Below are positions 1 to 11,590 of a DNA stretch of 64,000 nucleotides, in pieces. The notes beneath the pieces were generated by a model that was not told where the DNA came from, ran no database searches, and worked only from the letters and a program-made list of their open reading frames with translations. Made by a program: the position numbers and the translations under genes. Numbering within the stretch: position 1 is the first letter of the stretch; every line of letters starts with the position of its first letter. This DNA is from Hypsibius dujardini. Lineage: Eukaryota; Tardigrada; Eutardigrada; Parachela; Hypsibiidae. The stretch spans positions 26,612 through 90,611 of the forward strand of contig LRSR01008533.1 in the NCBI GenBank assembly GCA_001579985.1. The letters are read 5' to 3'.

Positions 1-35
1 TCAACTCAGCTGATTGGGTTGTTTCATTTTGTTAG

Positions 36-2768
36 GTGTGCCTCTGGCTTCCATCGCGTCGCCGGGAAATCCAACGGTTGCCAAAGATGCGATTGTCACC
101 GTTTTGGGTCGATAAACCAAACTTGTAGTACACAAGGTATGCACGCTGTAAATGAGACAGGTTCCCGAAGAGTAGATACTACAGACTGAATGGCTGTTAA
201 TTTCTTAAGGGTATCCCCAAAAAATGCAATTCTCGATCCTACGTGCACTGCAAATTGATAAGGAAATAATGCACAATTAAATTTAGTGATATAAGTGAAA
301 TTTAAATCTAAATGTGTATTATTTGTTTGTTTTATTTTCTTAATGCTTTGGTTACATTTATTTCGCAATGATGTCAGGCTATATCAAAAGAGCACATAAT
401 AATCCGTTAAGTCAAGGGTTTAATTTCCTTAGGTCAGATTGCAAATAAATTACTAGTACGGTTTGAGTCAAGTTAAATCATCAGTGTCTGCGATAAATAT
501 TTTGTGAATTTAAATTATGGTGAAGGCTATGCTCACAAACCCGCACAACCTATTGGATTCACTAGTTAAATCATCAATATTTACGACAGCTGTTTTAAGA
601 ATTTACTTATTCAAACTGAATTAATTAAGGTTTGATTTTAAGTTAAATCGTCAAAATTTATGGAAGCTTTCTCATGAATTTAAGCACCTACATGTGTTAT
701 CCAACTTGCGGTTATTTTATAATCAACCGATGGGGTCATATCTAAATTACCTTTTATTTATGTTTCAATTACATGTTTCGCTTAATTGGCTGCCGTAGGA
801 ATCTGCACGTGCAAGACGCTCTTCACCGGCAGCAAGTGTTCCGACTGCAGCCTCGGCTACTTCAACTCCTCCGCCGGCTGCATCCCGTGCGACTGCGACG
901 CCCTCGGGACCGGCGGCGACGGTTGTGACGCGGACAGCGGGGTCTGCCGGTGTCGTGCCGGGTTCAGCGGAACGCGCTGCGACAACTGTCCTCGCGGGTC
1001 GTACCTCCTCGGTCGCGTTTGCACACCGTGCGGGTGCAACCTCTCAGGCACCACCGAGGATCGCTGCACCGGATCGGGAGCCTGCTTATGTAAGGCCTCC
1101 GTGACGGGAGTAAAGTGTGATGTCTGTCGGGACGGCTACACCGATCTCAGCGGAAGCAACCCGTACGGCTGCACGCGTAAGCCCACCCAGAGTTTATTCT
1201 CTGTGAATGGAATGTCACAGGAATGGAATTATGCAATATATATATATATATATTATATGTATTTGTTGATTGACGGTTGTATTACTGCGGACCTCCTTCG
1301 CATTTCTTATAATTGATTATTTTTTCTGCACCTGACAGCTCGATCCGTTCCTGTTTTGCATCTCGCCGCCCCGGAGCAGCCCAATCGTTCTCTGAACAAT
1401 CGCGACCTGGTTCAGTTCAACGCTAGCAACAACATAACCGCCGAGATGGAAATGGGGAATAACACCATAAATGCTAGCAGCACTAACAGCAGTCATAATG
1501 CCAGTGATAATGCCAGTTCCACCGTGCTGCCGGGGATGCTTGTCATCCGGCCGTTCGATGCGGTCACGCACTCCTCTTCGGTGGTCGATGGTTCGGTGGT
1601 GTACCCGTGGCTGATTGCGATTACCGTCCTGCTCATTATCGCGCTGTTGATTGCGCTTGTACATTTCATTTTTTACCTGCGGCGCCGTTCCTGGCAGAAG
1701 ACTTATGTGCCCCGGCAGGTTCCAGAGTTTTTGGCCGTTGATCCAGCGACTAAGGCGAGGAAAAGTGGCACCATTGTGTCTACATCTGTTCCGGTTTCTG
1801 TCTGTCTAAGTGTCTGTGTCTCTACCTGTGCCTTTGTCTGTGGCTCTGTCCGGACTGTGTCTGTATCTGTGTCTGTGCACCTGTGATATCTGTTTATGTG
1901 TGCCTGTGTATTTATTTGTGCCTGTGCCTGTGTTTGAGTCTGTGTCTGTGTCTGTATCTGTGTCTGGGTATATGTCTTTGTCTGTTTGTGTGTCTTTGTC
2001 TGTATATGTATCTGTGCCTGTGCCTGTGTTTGAGCCTCTGTCTGTGTCTGTATCTGTGTCTGGGTATATGTCTATGTCTGTTTGTGTGTCTTTGTCTGTG
2101 TATGTATCTGTGCCTGTGTTTGGGTTCGGGTCTCTGTCTGTGTCTATCTGTGTGTTTGTGTATGTCTTCTTATCAACAAGTTTTTGGGTGGCTAACGGAG
2201 TACCGTTCCACCGTCTTTAGCATCCGGATTATGCACGGAAACGTCCGGAACGGACTAGCGCCAAGCTCACCGGCTACTTCTACAATCCGGATTACGCTAT
2301 CGGCGCGTTGACGCCCGGTCTCCAAGGGAGGAGGGGAACGAACACAAACAGGAACGACGGCGAATATGATGCCGATCCCGGTAATCGAGACTTCGACGAC
2401 GACGACGCAGTCAATAACAATCCCGCTAGTCGAGGTCGGCGGCCGATCGATCTCACCCGTGAACCCGCACCGGTAAGATTCACGCCTAATATTTACTCAC
2501 TAGTAGCATTGCTGTTCTTGGTCGTATCGAGCGGGAGCTTGCCCGTCTGTGGCTTGACAAACGCATACTCTACCTATCCGACTGTTTGTCTGTAAGCAGC
2601 CGTCAATTCGTACTGTTCTAATTCCAATTCCAATTTTGTTTTCAGACGGGACTCATGTCGCTACGGCCACACGGCCAGTCAAATCAAAGGACAATAAATA
2701 ATCAGCCACTTTCAACCATTTCCGGCGGCATTGTCAATGAAAATTTTAACCAGTCGGATGAAATCTAA
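36..2768 (+). CDS. MEGF9-like laminin-EGF single-pass membrane protein (5' end outside window)
   Basis: Exons read: 36..136, 799..1176, 1339..about 1718, 2221..2472 and 2646..2768 (TAA). All junction phases agree. The first two exons encode about three laminin-type EGF modules with regular cysteine spacing (for example CDCHRFGS, CRCRAGFSGTRC, CDVCRDGYTDL). Next comes an Asn/Ser/Thr-rich stalk with many N-x-S/T sequons, then one membrane helix (WLIAITVLLIIALLIALVHF) followed by a basic stop-transfer RRR, and a hydrophilic Asp/Asn-rich tail of about 130 residues. Laminin-EGF repeats, glycosylated stalk, one helix and a short tail is the arrangement of vertebrate MEGF9, so a cell-surface adhesion or signalling role is inferred. 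The donor of the membrane exon is the least certain boundary: CAG|GTTCCA at 1718 keeps phase but is weak. The gene continues upstream of the window. Confidence 0.75.
137..798 (+). other. Intron of the MEGF9-like gene
   Basis: AT-rich intron between two EGF exons, with a GTATGC donor and a TAG acceptor at 797-798. I see no second gene or repeat in it. Confidence 0.7.
1780..2165. repeat. Degenerate GTGTCT/GTCTGT repeat in an intron
   Basis: Hexanucleotide-like array of variants of gtctgtgtctgtatctg filling most of the intron between the membrane exon and the tail exon of the MEGF9-like gene. Long open frames across it are only the result of the repeat. Confidence 0.85.
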
Positions 2769-2917
2769 ATTTTATAAAGAATGAAGGATTAAACTGTTCA
2801 GTTTTATCAATTGATAAGAAGAAATGTCGCGTTGTACGTAATTAAAAATGTAGAACTACGTACTGTCTCTCTCGAAGCAATCTCCGCCAACACGAGACAA
2901 TCAGTCCAGTTAATGTC

Positions 2918-4052
2918 TTACTTGCTGACTGACCCTCCAGTAAAATACGTGAAAATGTTTCCCACAGTATAAAATTTCTTTTGCTTCTCCGGCACGTAGT
3001 CGTCATAGGCGGCCAAAAAGAAGTTTCCGGCGACAGGCTCGCCCAAGCTATGTTTCTCGGCGAAGGCCTGAACCGTGAATTTTCGTCGACCTCTGATTTG
3101 AAGACTGCTGGATGGACAACCCTCGGGCGTAATCTTTCCTGGCTGCTTGTACAACAAGAATACATATCGATGATTGCCTGCAAAAATAGTAAACAAATCT
3201 GTGGCCTCTTTATTAGCTTACACGCCTACTGTCTGTTTGTATGCCTGCCTGCTTGTATGCCTGCCTGTTTGTCTGTCTCCCTGCTCGTTTGCCTGTCTAT
3301 CTCTCAGTATTTGTGTATGTTATCTATCTCTCTGCCTGTTTGTCTGTAGGTCTGCGTGTCTGTCTACGTGTCTTTCGGACTGCTTGATTGTCTGTTGGTA
3401 TTTGTGTTTGTCTGTGTGTCTCTTTGTGTGCCTGTGTGCCTGCCTATCTGCCTGTGTGCCTGTCTGTCTGTTTGTCTGCCTGTCTGTTTGTCTGCCCGTC
3501 TATTGCTTTAAACCCGGAACTTACCAGTATCTTTTAAAGGACCACATTCGACGTAGTCAGCCATGACATCCCCTTGCCCAACTTTGTTTCCCGGAATATT
3601 GACCACCAAAAAGTGTTTCCAGCCAGTGTTTTTAGTACCAGGATTTGCAATTCCTCCGGGAGTGTCCGGGTCTGTGTGATTATCAAATCCAATGACCCAC
3701 CCATATGTCTAAGACAGACCAGACGAGGGGATCATTACACCACGATGTCGACGACCAACCTGTCATGCACAGCGTATACAACTCCTTCTCATCCGCTGTC
3801 CAGGTCACTTCCGGCTTATCTTTCACCTGTCTTGGTGTCAATTCGTTGCCCAAACTCGCCTCAACACCCGACGGAAACTTGACCTGGAAGCATGACATAA
3901 CAACCTGGCAGTGAGAAACATCACAACCTTGCAGTGAGGAACCTCATAGTTGAAATTAGTCATTGTAGAGACCTTACCTGTAATACTCCGTCAGGTGCCG
4001 TATTCGCGACCAGGGGAATCAGCCCGTGTTCCTTGAACTTACTCTCCGCCAT
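2918..4052 (-). CDS. Pebp1: Phosphatidylethanolamine-binding protein (PEBP/RKIP family)
   Basis: Four coding exons on the minus strand: 4052..3978, 3883..3760, 3671..3525 and 3177..2918, giving 201 residues (family about 187). The start ATG is in AAAATGGCG context. Family hallmarks are [17 protein letters not shown], the ligand-pocket DPDTPG, then [22 protein letters not shown], the [19 protein letters not shown] segment and the C-terminal [13 protein letters not shown]. No signal peptide is seen, so the protein is probably cytosolic, binds phosphatidylethanolamine-type ligands and, as in RKIP, may modulate kinase signalling. The gene converges on the MEGF9-like gene, with stop codons only about 150 bp apart. 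The GP-P-KDTG element usual in the family reads GPLKDTG here. The intron before the last exon (3178-3524) carries a TGCC/TGTC array. Confidence 0.93.
3220..3500. repeat. TGCCTG/TGTCTG tetranucleotide array in PEBP intron 3
   Basis: Imperfect run of tgcctg and tgtctg units inside the last PEBP intron. It is one of many related intronic arrays in this window. Confidence 0.8.
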
Positions 4053-4690
4053 TTTGAGTCCAATTGAGTCTGAAAAATTTAAGGTGATCTCTGGCGTGTT
4101 TGGAACTTGATGGGAAATTACCTGGAAATTAGGAAAACTGAGGTGTTACTGCAGCTCGTACCATCTGTCTGCAATATGCCTCGTCAGAACCGCTCAGAAA
4201 CATACAAATCGATATTTCCCGACAAAATCATGATTTGTCTCTTGAGAGGAGTACACAGTGGGCGTGTGTGCGTGGGTATGTGTGTGATTGGGTGGGTATG
4301 TGTGTGGTTGGGTGGGTGGTGGGTGGTAAGGATTGGAGACAGCTGTGGATGAGGGGAATACTCTCGCGGTCTATCGTCTCGCTGGGAGAGCATTTTTTTC
4401 ACAAGGCTGAACTCTCATTGACCATACCACAAACTGTGAGGAATCCTAGGACGGAACAAGAACCAATTTCTATCACGAACTAATTATAGCCCAACAGAGT
4501 GACGACAAAATCAGTAATAGTGCAAAAGCAGTAGTTCAAGAAGCTGGCATAAGACAAACGAAAAATCGCAGTCTCGTACACGAAATAATTTGCTCAGGAC
4601 AACAGCGCCAATTCGGGGAGCAAAAACTGTTAAGTGTCATTAAGCGAACAATAGGACTCAAAATCATGACAGTAAATAGTATCTATACTC
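4053..4690. other. PEBP upstream region and left edge of the segmental-duplication array
   Basis: Begins as PEBP 5' flank with a short GTGTGTGGTTGGGTGG-rich run (about 4255-4330). From about 4310 it matches the 3' flank of the intact P450 near 20.6-20.95 kb (shared actctcattgaccatacc and gggagcaaaaactgttaagt), so this is where the first duplicated unit begins. No gene of its own is seen. Confidence 0.65.
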
Positions 4691-4696
4691 TAGTAT

Positions 4697-5336
4697 CTAG
4701 ATTCTAGGGTAGAATTCATCAGAGTGGTGCAGCGCCCAGACCGGAATGCCCACGACCATGTCCTTTTCCACCAACATTTCCTTTCCCGCCTGATCATGTA
4801 GGATGTAGTTCTCCACGGCCTTGCGCTCCATCCGGAGGACAGGATTGTAGAAGCGCAGCGTTTCAGCAATCACAGCCGACAAATAGTCTGACTGGCCGAA
4901 AACATCATACGGAATATCTGCGTCGCAGCTGATATTGAGCTCCCTCGGTTTGAAGGTTTTCCGCACCAGATCGCGTACTCGCTTCCACGGACCACCTTAC
5001 AGGCAGGACAAGAAGTTGGACATGACCGGGTGGGTTGTCTTGACGGACCGACTATTGTAGAACGTGGAATGTCGGACCATGATGTCTTTCAACAGGATCG
5101 GGTTCCCGACGACCAACCTCGGTTTCGCGCCCTTGTAAATGCTAAACATCAAAGCACGTTAGAGTACAGCTTTCATTGGCTTCAAGACTGGTCTCATTGC
5201 TTCTTCTCACTGTTGTGATTTTCTTTTATTAGAAGTGAGGAACCATGTCTTTATCTGTTTGTTGTCTCGTCAGACTGAGTGTCTGTGTGCCTCGTGCGTG
5301 TCTGACTGCCAGCCTGCTGCCTGTTTGTCTGTCTCG

Positions 5337-5393
<57 letters not shown>

Positions 5394-5697
5394 GTTGCCT
5401 GCCTACCTGCCGGTCTGGTTTGCCCGTTTGTCTGCCTCTTCCATGCCGCTTCGCTTGTCGATCTCTTGTCTGCCTGTTGCGTGCGCCATTTAATTAAATT
5501 TTACATCGAAAATGACTGCTGAAGATTGACTTGTACTCATAACCAATAGACATGGCCGAATTTTTTCAGTCGCTCCTCCTCACTGACGTGGAAGGAGTAG
5601 AAGAACTGCTCCAGATACGTCCCAAACAGCGGAAGCGGTCGCGGCCCAGGCACTCCCCGTTCCGCCCAATATCCATGCGTCCGTGTGTGAGAAAACT
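4697..5697 (-). pseudogene. P450 relic, unit 1 (exons 4, 3 and 2 fragments)
   Basis: Degenerate minus-strand copy of the P450 intact at 21032-24190. At 4697-4970 part of exon 4 (reading QSDYLSAVIAETLR and HHSDEFYP) is joined in frame directly to exon 3 (KTFKPREL), so a deletion removed the intervening exon sequence and intron 3. Just upstream the exon 3 frame breaks: the parent SSLED is replaced by a TAA at about 4994-4996. The 5' end of exon 3 lies near 5000-5145 and exon 2 near 5544-5690, with a GTCT array between them. Exon 1 is almost wholly deleted; only its splice-donor edge remains near 5875-5910. There is no heme-binding exon. Clearly a pseudogene. Confidence 0.85.
5336..5396. repeat. 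(GTCT)n microsatellite in P450 relic intron
   Basis: Pure GTCT run within the duplicated P450 intron. Equivalent arrays of different length sit at 9600-9750, 11817-11890, 15700-15830 and 23100-23265 in the other units. Confidence 0.9.
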
Positions 5698-5699
5698 GC

Positions 5700-6270
5700 A
5701 CAGGAGAAAATCAACTCAAAAATTGCATTGCGAAAATGACGGACCAATACTAGTAAAATAAAAGATGACAGACAAATACTAGTAAAATACTAGTGATCTT
5801 AAATTGGTCCAGTCTTTGAGTAGGTCATCCAATTTCTAACACAGACGTTTGCCTCATCCTCTTCAAAGACCTTACCAGTACAGACAGATGACGAAGCCTA
5901 CGAAAAAACAGCATGAAATAAAAATGACTCACTTTTCTGATGTCGAACTGTCGATTTCTGATGAAACCTAGTAAACATGTTTAGTTACGCGGGTGTTTCT
6001 ATTTTGTTGTTCGTTTGTTTTTTGTTATTCTGGTTTTTGCCGCTATACATGATGTTGAACATTTGAACTTCACCCTTGAGCGGCTAAGCAGGCGCCGGGC
6101 CAGTACAGCGTTAGACCACTTACCTTGCAAATCTTGGCACAGTGGAAAATATTATCCGTCCGTAATCGTTTTTGTATACAAACATACCGAAAACAAGTTA
6201 CAAACACTCGTCAAATCAACCAAAATAAAGTTACGGTATTTTCCTGGTCACAACCACTAGACCAGTTTGG
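5700..6270. other. Flank between P450 relic and secreted-protein gene 1
   Basis: Duplicated noncoding DNA. The left part is the upstream side of P450 exon 2/1. From about 5945 the sequence is shared with the regions before the other two secreted-protein genes (12520-12885 and 18290-18655). No supported gene. Confidence 0.6.
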
Positions 6271-6279
6271 TATTTAAAG
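6271..6279 (+). promoter_or_regulatory. TATA-like box of secreted-protein gene 1
   Basis: tatttaaag lies 88 bp upstream of the ATG and is preceded by a conserved ccactagaccagtttgg. The same element stands at the same distance before the other two copies (12888 and 18658). Confidence 0.55.
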
Positions 6280-6358
6280 CCCGAAAACGCGATGTGATTC
6301 TCGTATTAGTTCCGATTCATACATTTATCTTACAATAATCGAATCCAATAGATCTAAA

Positions 6359-6729
6359 ATGGCAACTTCCCGCGCCGTAACTTTTACTTGCATGATGGTT
6401 CTTTTCTTTGTGGCCAATGTAGTGTATAGTGCGCCCTCTGGAACAGGGTGTGGTCCAGGTCGCTCCGTCAGTGGTGGAGCCGGGGACAACATGGACGCGA
6501 AAGTGCAGGGATGTCCAAACAAGCAGAGCTGGGAAGCTTGCTGCGCCGCTTGTGGTAGCGCGCTACAGTCATCAAACTCCATGAAATCCGTACGTGTGGT
6601 GTCTCTTGATCATGTTCTCATTCATAATAAATGTCTTCTTTTCTGTAGGGTTGGCATTGTGAGAAGGACGCCTTTTCGACCGGAATATGGCTAAAGGGAT
6701 GTCAGAAGACGAAAACTTGTGGAATTTGA
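6359..6729 (+). CDS. Small secreted 8-cysteine protein, copy 1
   Basis: Two exons, 6359..6589 and 6649..6729, separated by a 59-bp phase-0 intron (GTACGT donor, TGTAG acceptor), encode 103 residues. Residues 1 to about 24 form a signal peptide (MATSRAVTFTCMMVLFFVAN then VVYS, probable cut before APSG). The mature part of about 79 residues has eight cysteines: one in GTGCGPG, one in VQGC, three in EACCAAC, then HC, GC and a final TCGI. I do not recognise the family. Size, cysteine content and signal peptide suggest an exported disulfide-rich protein, but function is unknown. The gene is intact and has near-identical copies at 12976 and 18746, each inside a duplicated unit full of P450 and Spätzle relics. 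Confidence 0.8.
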
Positions 6730-7414
6730 TGCTCCAGATTTCGCGGCGATGTACATAACACTTTTCTTGGAACAACTAGTCCTAGTTCAATATTCTCTCA
6801 TTTTTCGAGATAAATCATACTGAAGATCCAGATTTTTTACCGACTCAAAATGGGAGGACTTGAACCGGAGCCTTCTGGTACTAAGTATTAGTAAAATACA
6901 TTGTTATTGTTTCTATGGATTTACGGTACAGTAATGTTATTTTATCGTGTAATTAAATTGTACCGCGTGAGCAAAAGTAAAGTATCGAGTTAAATAAACT
7001 GGCAGAGTACCGGCACAGAACTAGTACTGTACCTACCGGTTCCCTTGCACACGAACCAAACCGTGCCTGACAACAACACAAACGTCCAACCGAATCAGTC
7101 AGGCTCAAACTGACGGACCGGATCGGATCGGATTCAGAAATGGCGGAGTGGATGGTTTTGATTCGCGTGCCAGCGAATCAAGGCAACAGAGATGTGCTGG
7201 CGGCGAGTTTCCCAGTACTATTAGTTCGAACCTGGACCGGGTGGTACCTGAGATGGCGTACCGATACTACAGTACTCGATAGCGCTCCGAAAGTGAGAAA
7301 CATCGAGACATCGCAACTACTTTTTATGCAGAAATCCCCTACTTGCATTACAGGACACTTTAGCCGCTGAATAGCTCTGATTACCGGGCACTAATTCTAT
7401 CAATTCCTTGTCTA
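6730..7414. other. Duplicated noncoding flank
   Basis: After the stop, the sequence from about 6843 (ccgactcaaaatggg) onward is shared with 13450-14000 and, more distantly, 10690-10880 and 24270-24800. It includes a GGATCGGATC run and a short open frame with no family resemblance. No supported gene. Confidence 0.6.
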
Positions 7415-8079
7415 CAGTCAACGACAAGATTGAGTGTAATGGAGGGTCCGGGGGATGGGCAAAAGGGACGGAGCAGGGGGTGATTTTCAAGCAATCGAAC
7501 AATCAACCACCTTACTCGCAGCAGTTGTTTGTTCCATTTTCAAACAAAGAATTTATTGTCCAGTTTATGCAAAGGATGAAAGCTATGTACAAAATGGATC
7601 AGAATTTAAAATTTCATGACATCACCGAGCTGAAGAAACATCAAAAACAAAAAGCAGCACCGGAAACAAAATTGGTAGAGAGAAAACAATCGAGCAATCA
7701 ACCGATATCGTAAATGAACAATAAAACTTATCAAACAATAGAACAATCAATGGAAGCCGGTGTAGATTGAAAAACAGAAACAAGAAAACGGAACAGTCAA
7801 CACAATCAAGCAATCTCTCATTACTTTGTGCAAAAATATCAAATCCACACAAGGATTTTAAAATAATTTAGCGTATTTAAACAAAATGAAACAGCGGAAA
7901 TTGCATTGAAAATTTGAATTCACTCTGAAAAGGCATGGTTGAAAATAGGAAAAAGTAGAAACAAAGCAACCGCTGCAAGTCGAGTGGTTGATTGTTCGAT
8001 TGTTTGAAAACCACCCCCTACTCCGCCCCTTTTGCCCATCCCCCGGACCCTCCATTACCCTCAATCTTGTCGTTGACTG
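7415..8079. mobile_element. Tc1/mariner-type MITE, family 1, copy a
   Basis: 665-bp element with near-perfect terminal inverted repeats of about 90 bp, starting CAGTCAACGACAAGATTGAG at the left and ending with the reverse complement. TA stands on both sides (7413-7414 and 8080-8081). The centre is A-rich with no transposase frame. Three more copies are in the window (40823, 47785 and 61260), all flanked by TA. Confidence 0.85.
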
Positions 8080-8330
8080 TATTGCTTCGGCCAGAACAAG
8101 CGCTTTAATAGTGTCTACATTCTCTTGCACGTTGATACCGCTATTATCTTTGCCGAATTGATAATTTCATCGAATCAATAATTTATTATTAAACTCAAAA
8201 GATGTATAAATTATTGTAAAAAGAGTTTCACACAGCAAGAACAGTTTCACACAGCTACATGTAACAATCCGATGCGTCATTGGTGTTTCTGAATCCATGC
8301 GCTGTATGGAGCTATGGCGGTTCCCGCCAG

Positions 8331-8613
8331 CTACAGCACGGTAGGGGTCGCGTAGGGTGCTCGCTCCGACTGGGTTGCTGGGGAAGATGAGGAGCCCGGC
8401 GGCGGCGCCCCAGACGACGACGTTGTCTGTGTCTGTGACGGTGGGATGTTGGCTGTCCCGGCTACGGATACTCCGCACTGACAGCCCTGAGGAATTCTCA
8501 TTTGGTCAACAAGGATGCCGAATTCGGAGGAGTACACCATCAGCTGTTGCAGAACGAAATGTTGCACGCACTAAGTTGCCACCTGCTGGTCCGTGTACCG
8601 ACATGTCCGATTG
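8331..8613 (-). pseudogene. Orphan Spätzle cystine-knot exon, copy 1 (premature stop)
   Basis: Duplicate of the last exon of the Spätzle-like gene (parent 25536-25842), still preceded by its TTTTCCAG acceptor but with no upstream exons nearby. The codon CAG in VATQCVQH of the parent is TAG here (8571-8573), so the frame stops inside the knot. The downstream part still reads QMRIPQGCQCGV and the Ser/Pro-rich tail. Confidence 0.85.
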
Positions 8614-8689
8614 CTGGAAAATATCAGGCGTAACTTATACAAGAGCGCCACCGAGCTTGAACTTAATTCCCGACTGGGTGCCATGCCGT

Positions 8690-8890
8690 AGTTGTATGTG
8701 GGTCTTGCAGTAGTAATTAAGGTTGTCTATACGTGTATCTTTGACTGTGTCCCAATCTCTAAGGTTGTCTGTGCTTGAACTTTTGTCTTGATCCTAGGCT
8801 TTAGGATTGTCTTTGCGTGTATACTTGACTGTGTTTAAGTTTCTAAGGTTGTCTAAACCTGAATCTTTGTATCAGCGCCAATTCGGGGAG
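8690..8890. repeat. Degenerate TTGACTGTGTCTGAGTCT-type repeat
   Basis: Imperfect units of about 50 bp (aaggttgtctatgcctgaatctttgtct variants) that correspond to Spätzle intron 5 (25930-26250). They recur at 14690-14915 and 19720-19860, marking the right end of each duplicated unit. Confidence 0.7.
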
Positions 8891-9021
8891 CAAAATCTGT
8901 TAAGTGTGGTTAAGCGAAGAAAAGAACTCAAAATCATAGCAGCAAGAAGTATCTAGACTCTTATGTGGAACCAATTTTAATAAGGCAGTTCATTGAACTG
9001 ATGAATGGGAAGGTCAGTTGA

Positions 9022-10592
9022 TTTTCAGCTTCCGGACGCCCACCAAAACCTTGTCGCAACCCAACAGCGGACGTCCGGTGGGGAAGAACTTGAGCGGCAC
9101 CTTCGTTCCTACGGTCTTCATTAAGCAATAAGCTCGCAGGATTATCATCAGCGCCATTTTGGTTTCCATGATTGCGAATCGAGTGCCGATACAGTTTCGT
9201 GGCCCTAAACAAAATAAGCAAGACAGACAGACAGAGAGATAGAGAGACAAACAGACGGGCATAAAGACAAAAGAATAGGAATAACAAAAGGCAGATAGAC
9301 AAACTAGCAGACAGGCAGGCAAGCAAGCAGGCAGACAGTCGGGCAGCAGACAACAGGCAGACAAGATGGATTCAAAGACGGAGAGATAGACAGACAGATA
9401 GGTAGACAGGCAGACAAACAGACAGATAGAGTGGCAAGTGAGCTTACCGATTCCAAAAGGCAGAAACGGTACTGGATCCACGTTGGTGAATTTTGAGCGA
9501 GCCCGTTTCTTCCAACCGTCCTCATAAAAGGCTTAAAGACTGAGCTCATTGCCTCTTTTCACTGTTGAGATTTTCTGTTATCAGAAGTGAAGAACCTATG
9601 TCTTTATCTGTTTGTTGTCTCGTCAGATTGAGTGTCTGTCTGTTTCCGTCTGCCTGCCTGTCTTGTCTTAATATCTGTCAATCTGTTCGTCAGTCTGTTT
9701 GTCTGTTTGTTTGTTTGTCTGTTTGTCTGTCTGCCTGTCTGGTTGTTCGTTTGTCTGCCTCCTGCATGCCGATCTGTCTGTTGATCTCCTGTCTACCTGT
9801 TGTGTGCTGCAGTTTTGCCGCAGGGCAGTCAGCCGGTCAATTCTTTCTCTAGGACAGGCCTCTGATCCGTGACATTAGGTGATAAAAAATAAATCGATAA
9901 AAAATACGGAAAAATACTGACTCAACTCAGCTATCAACGGACGCCGAGTAATTTTGGATTTTTTTGCTCGGACGTTCCCTATCACACGTGTCATGTACTG
10001 TACGTAGAAGACGAAGTTACCCAAAACGTTACAATTCACTGCCCGTGATAAACATTTAATTAAATGTTAAATCGAAAATGACCACTGTCGATTGACTTGT
10101 ACTCTTACCCATAGACATGGCCGAATTTTTTCAGTCGCTCCTCCTCACTGACGTGGAAGGAGTAGAAGAACTGCCCCAGGTACGTCCCAAGCAGCGGAAG
10201 CGGTCACGGCCCAGGCCTAACATCCATGCGTCCCTGTGAGAAAACTACACAGGAGAAAATCAACTCAAAAATTGCATTGAAAAAATGACGGATCAACACT
10301 AGTAAATACTAGTGCATGATCTTGAAAATCGTCTAATCCGTGAATAGGTCATCCAATTCCATTGTCGTTATATATGATTTTTAACACAGAGACGTTTGCC
10401 TCATCCTCTTCAAAGACCTTACCAGTACAAACAGATGATGAAACCAGCAAAGAGGCACCATACTAGCCGGCCAGTCAGATGGAGGATGATGAACAAGGCC
10501 ACCAACAGTCCCGCGATCGTTCCCTTCCACAACCAGTTCGCAAACAGACAGACAGACGACCGATCCCACAGGATCCGGATGCGTGGCCACAT
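9022..10592 (-). pseudogene. P450 relic, unit 2 (exons 5, part of 4, 2 and 1)
   Basis: Minus-strand relic. The exon 5 equivalent at about 9022-9208 keeps the heme-motif coding (GPRNCIGTRF) and its acceptor. Only the 3' end of exon 4 remains (about 9448-9520, reading PVPFLPFGIG), followed abruptly by exon 3/intron 2 flank. Exon 3 is absent. Exon 2 (about 10095-10235) has lost about 20 bp over the PGPRP proline hinge, and exon 1 (10592..10423) is 3 bp shorter than the parent. A GTCT array lies at 9600-9750. Not functional as a P450. Confidence 0.85.
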
Positions 10593-11590
10593 ATTGGGTC
10601 CCCAGCCGGAAACTACAGAGAGTGAAGCCTAAATAAAAACAGCGTGAAATAAAAATATGTAACTCAAAATAACTCACTCTTCTTCATCGACTCAAAATGG
10701 AAGGACTTGAACCGGAGCCTTGTCTCAAAAAAGGTGGTACTAGTACTAGTAAAATACAGTTTTGTTATTTCGTAGGATTTACGGTACGGGTTATTTTACT
10801 GTGTAATTTTAATTTTACCGTGTAATCAAAAGTTAAGTATCGTACAAATTAACTGGCGGAGTACCGATACCAATTCTATCAATTCCTTGTCTATTTTTTC
10901 AGCCAGAACAAGCGCGTTAGTTCGTTACTACATTATCTTGCATGTTGATACCGCTGTTGTATTTATCTTCTCGAAAAGCAAATCTGCGGTTAAAGCTATT
11001 CAAAAGTGATTACTTAACAGGGCGATGATTCACGGATAGTCACTCTGTCATAGAGTAATCACAATTTTTATGTGCGACGGATGGTCGCTCTGTCAGAGAG
11101 TAATGACAATTTTTATGTGCGACGGATCTGTTTGTGGGACATGAGGTCACGAAATCAGCGCTCGTACCAGTACCAGTGACTGGTAGTCAGGCACTTGCTA
11201 ATAAGTCTCTATCGCTGGTCAACACGTAGCATACCGCTGTGTTGAACCTTCTGTATATTATTGTACAGAAGGTTCCGTATCTTTTGGCACTACGAGACGA
11301 GAATTTGGTTGTTAGGTTATTATGCTGAATCTTGATCCTTTATCCTTTATTAATCAAAATATCCACGGACCAGGTCGGATGAGTCATTTTGTTTTGCATA
11401 ACCACGATGATATAGACCTTACTATGCCAGATGTGCCTGAATTCTGAAATGGCAATTGTGTCGAGGGGAACAAAGTTGCCGACCGGCAAAACCTCCTATT
11501 TCATCGAATTAATAATTTACTATTAAACTCAAATAGATGTATAAATTATTGTAAAAGAGTGAACAGTTTTGCACAACTACATCTAATGAC
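10593..11590. other. Duplicated noncoding region lacking the secreted-protein gene
   Basis: Corresponds to 24191-25480 of the parent unit. Near 10680-10700 it runs straight from P450 upstream sequence into tcgactcaaaatgg, where units 1, 3 and 4 carry the roughly 0.9-kb secreted-gene cassette. It contains two 60-bp tandem copies around 11030-11120 (ggtcgctctgtcagagagtaat type). No gene. Confidence 0.65.

Noticed and set aside
5235-5522. Cys-Leu-Ser-Val-rich ORFs here and in all other GTCT arrays (for example 3174-3566, 11594-12044, 35046-35337)
   Set aside because: Direct translation of (GTCT)n in three frames; the same sequence lies in introns of well-defined genes.
7408-7713. 101-codon ORF reading through the left arm of the MITE at 7415
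   Set aside because: It starts before the element and runs into its A-rich centre, with no relation to a transposase or any protein family.
8357-8713. Plus-strand ORFs of 118-144 codons at 8357, 14342 and 25562
   Set aside because: Antisense to the Spätzle last exon and its copies. They recur only because the exon is duplicated, and there is no independent coding sign.
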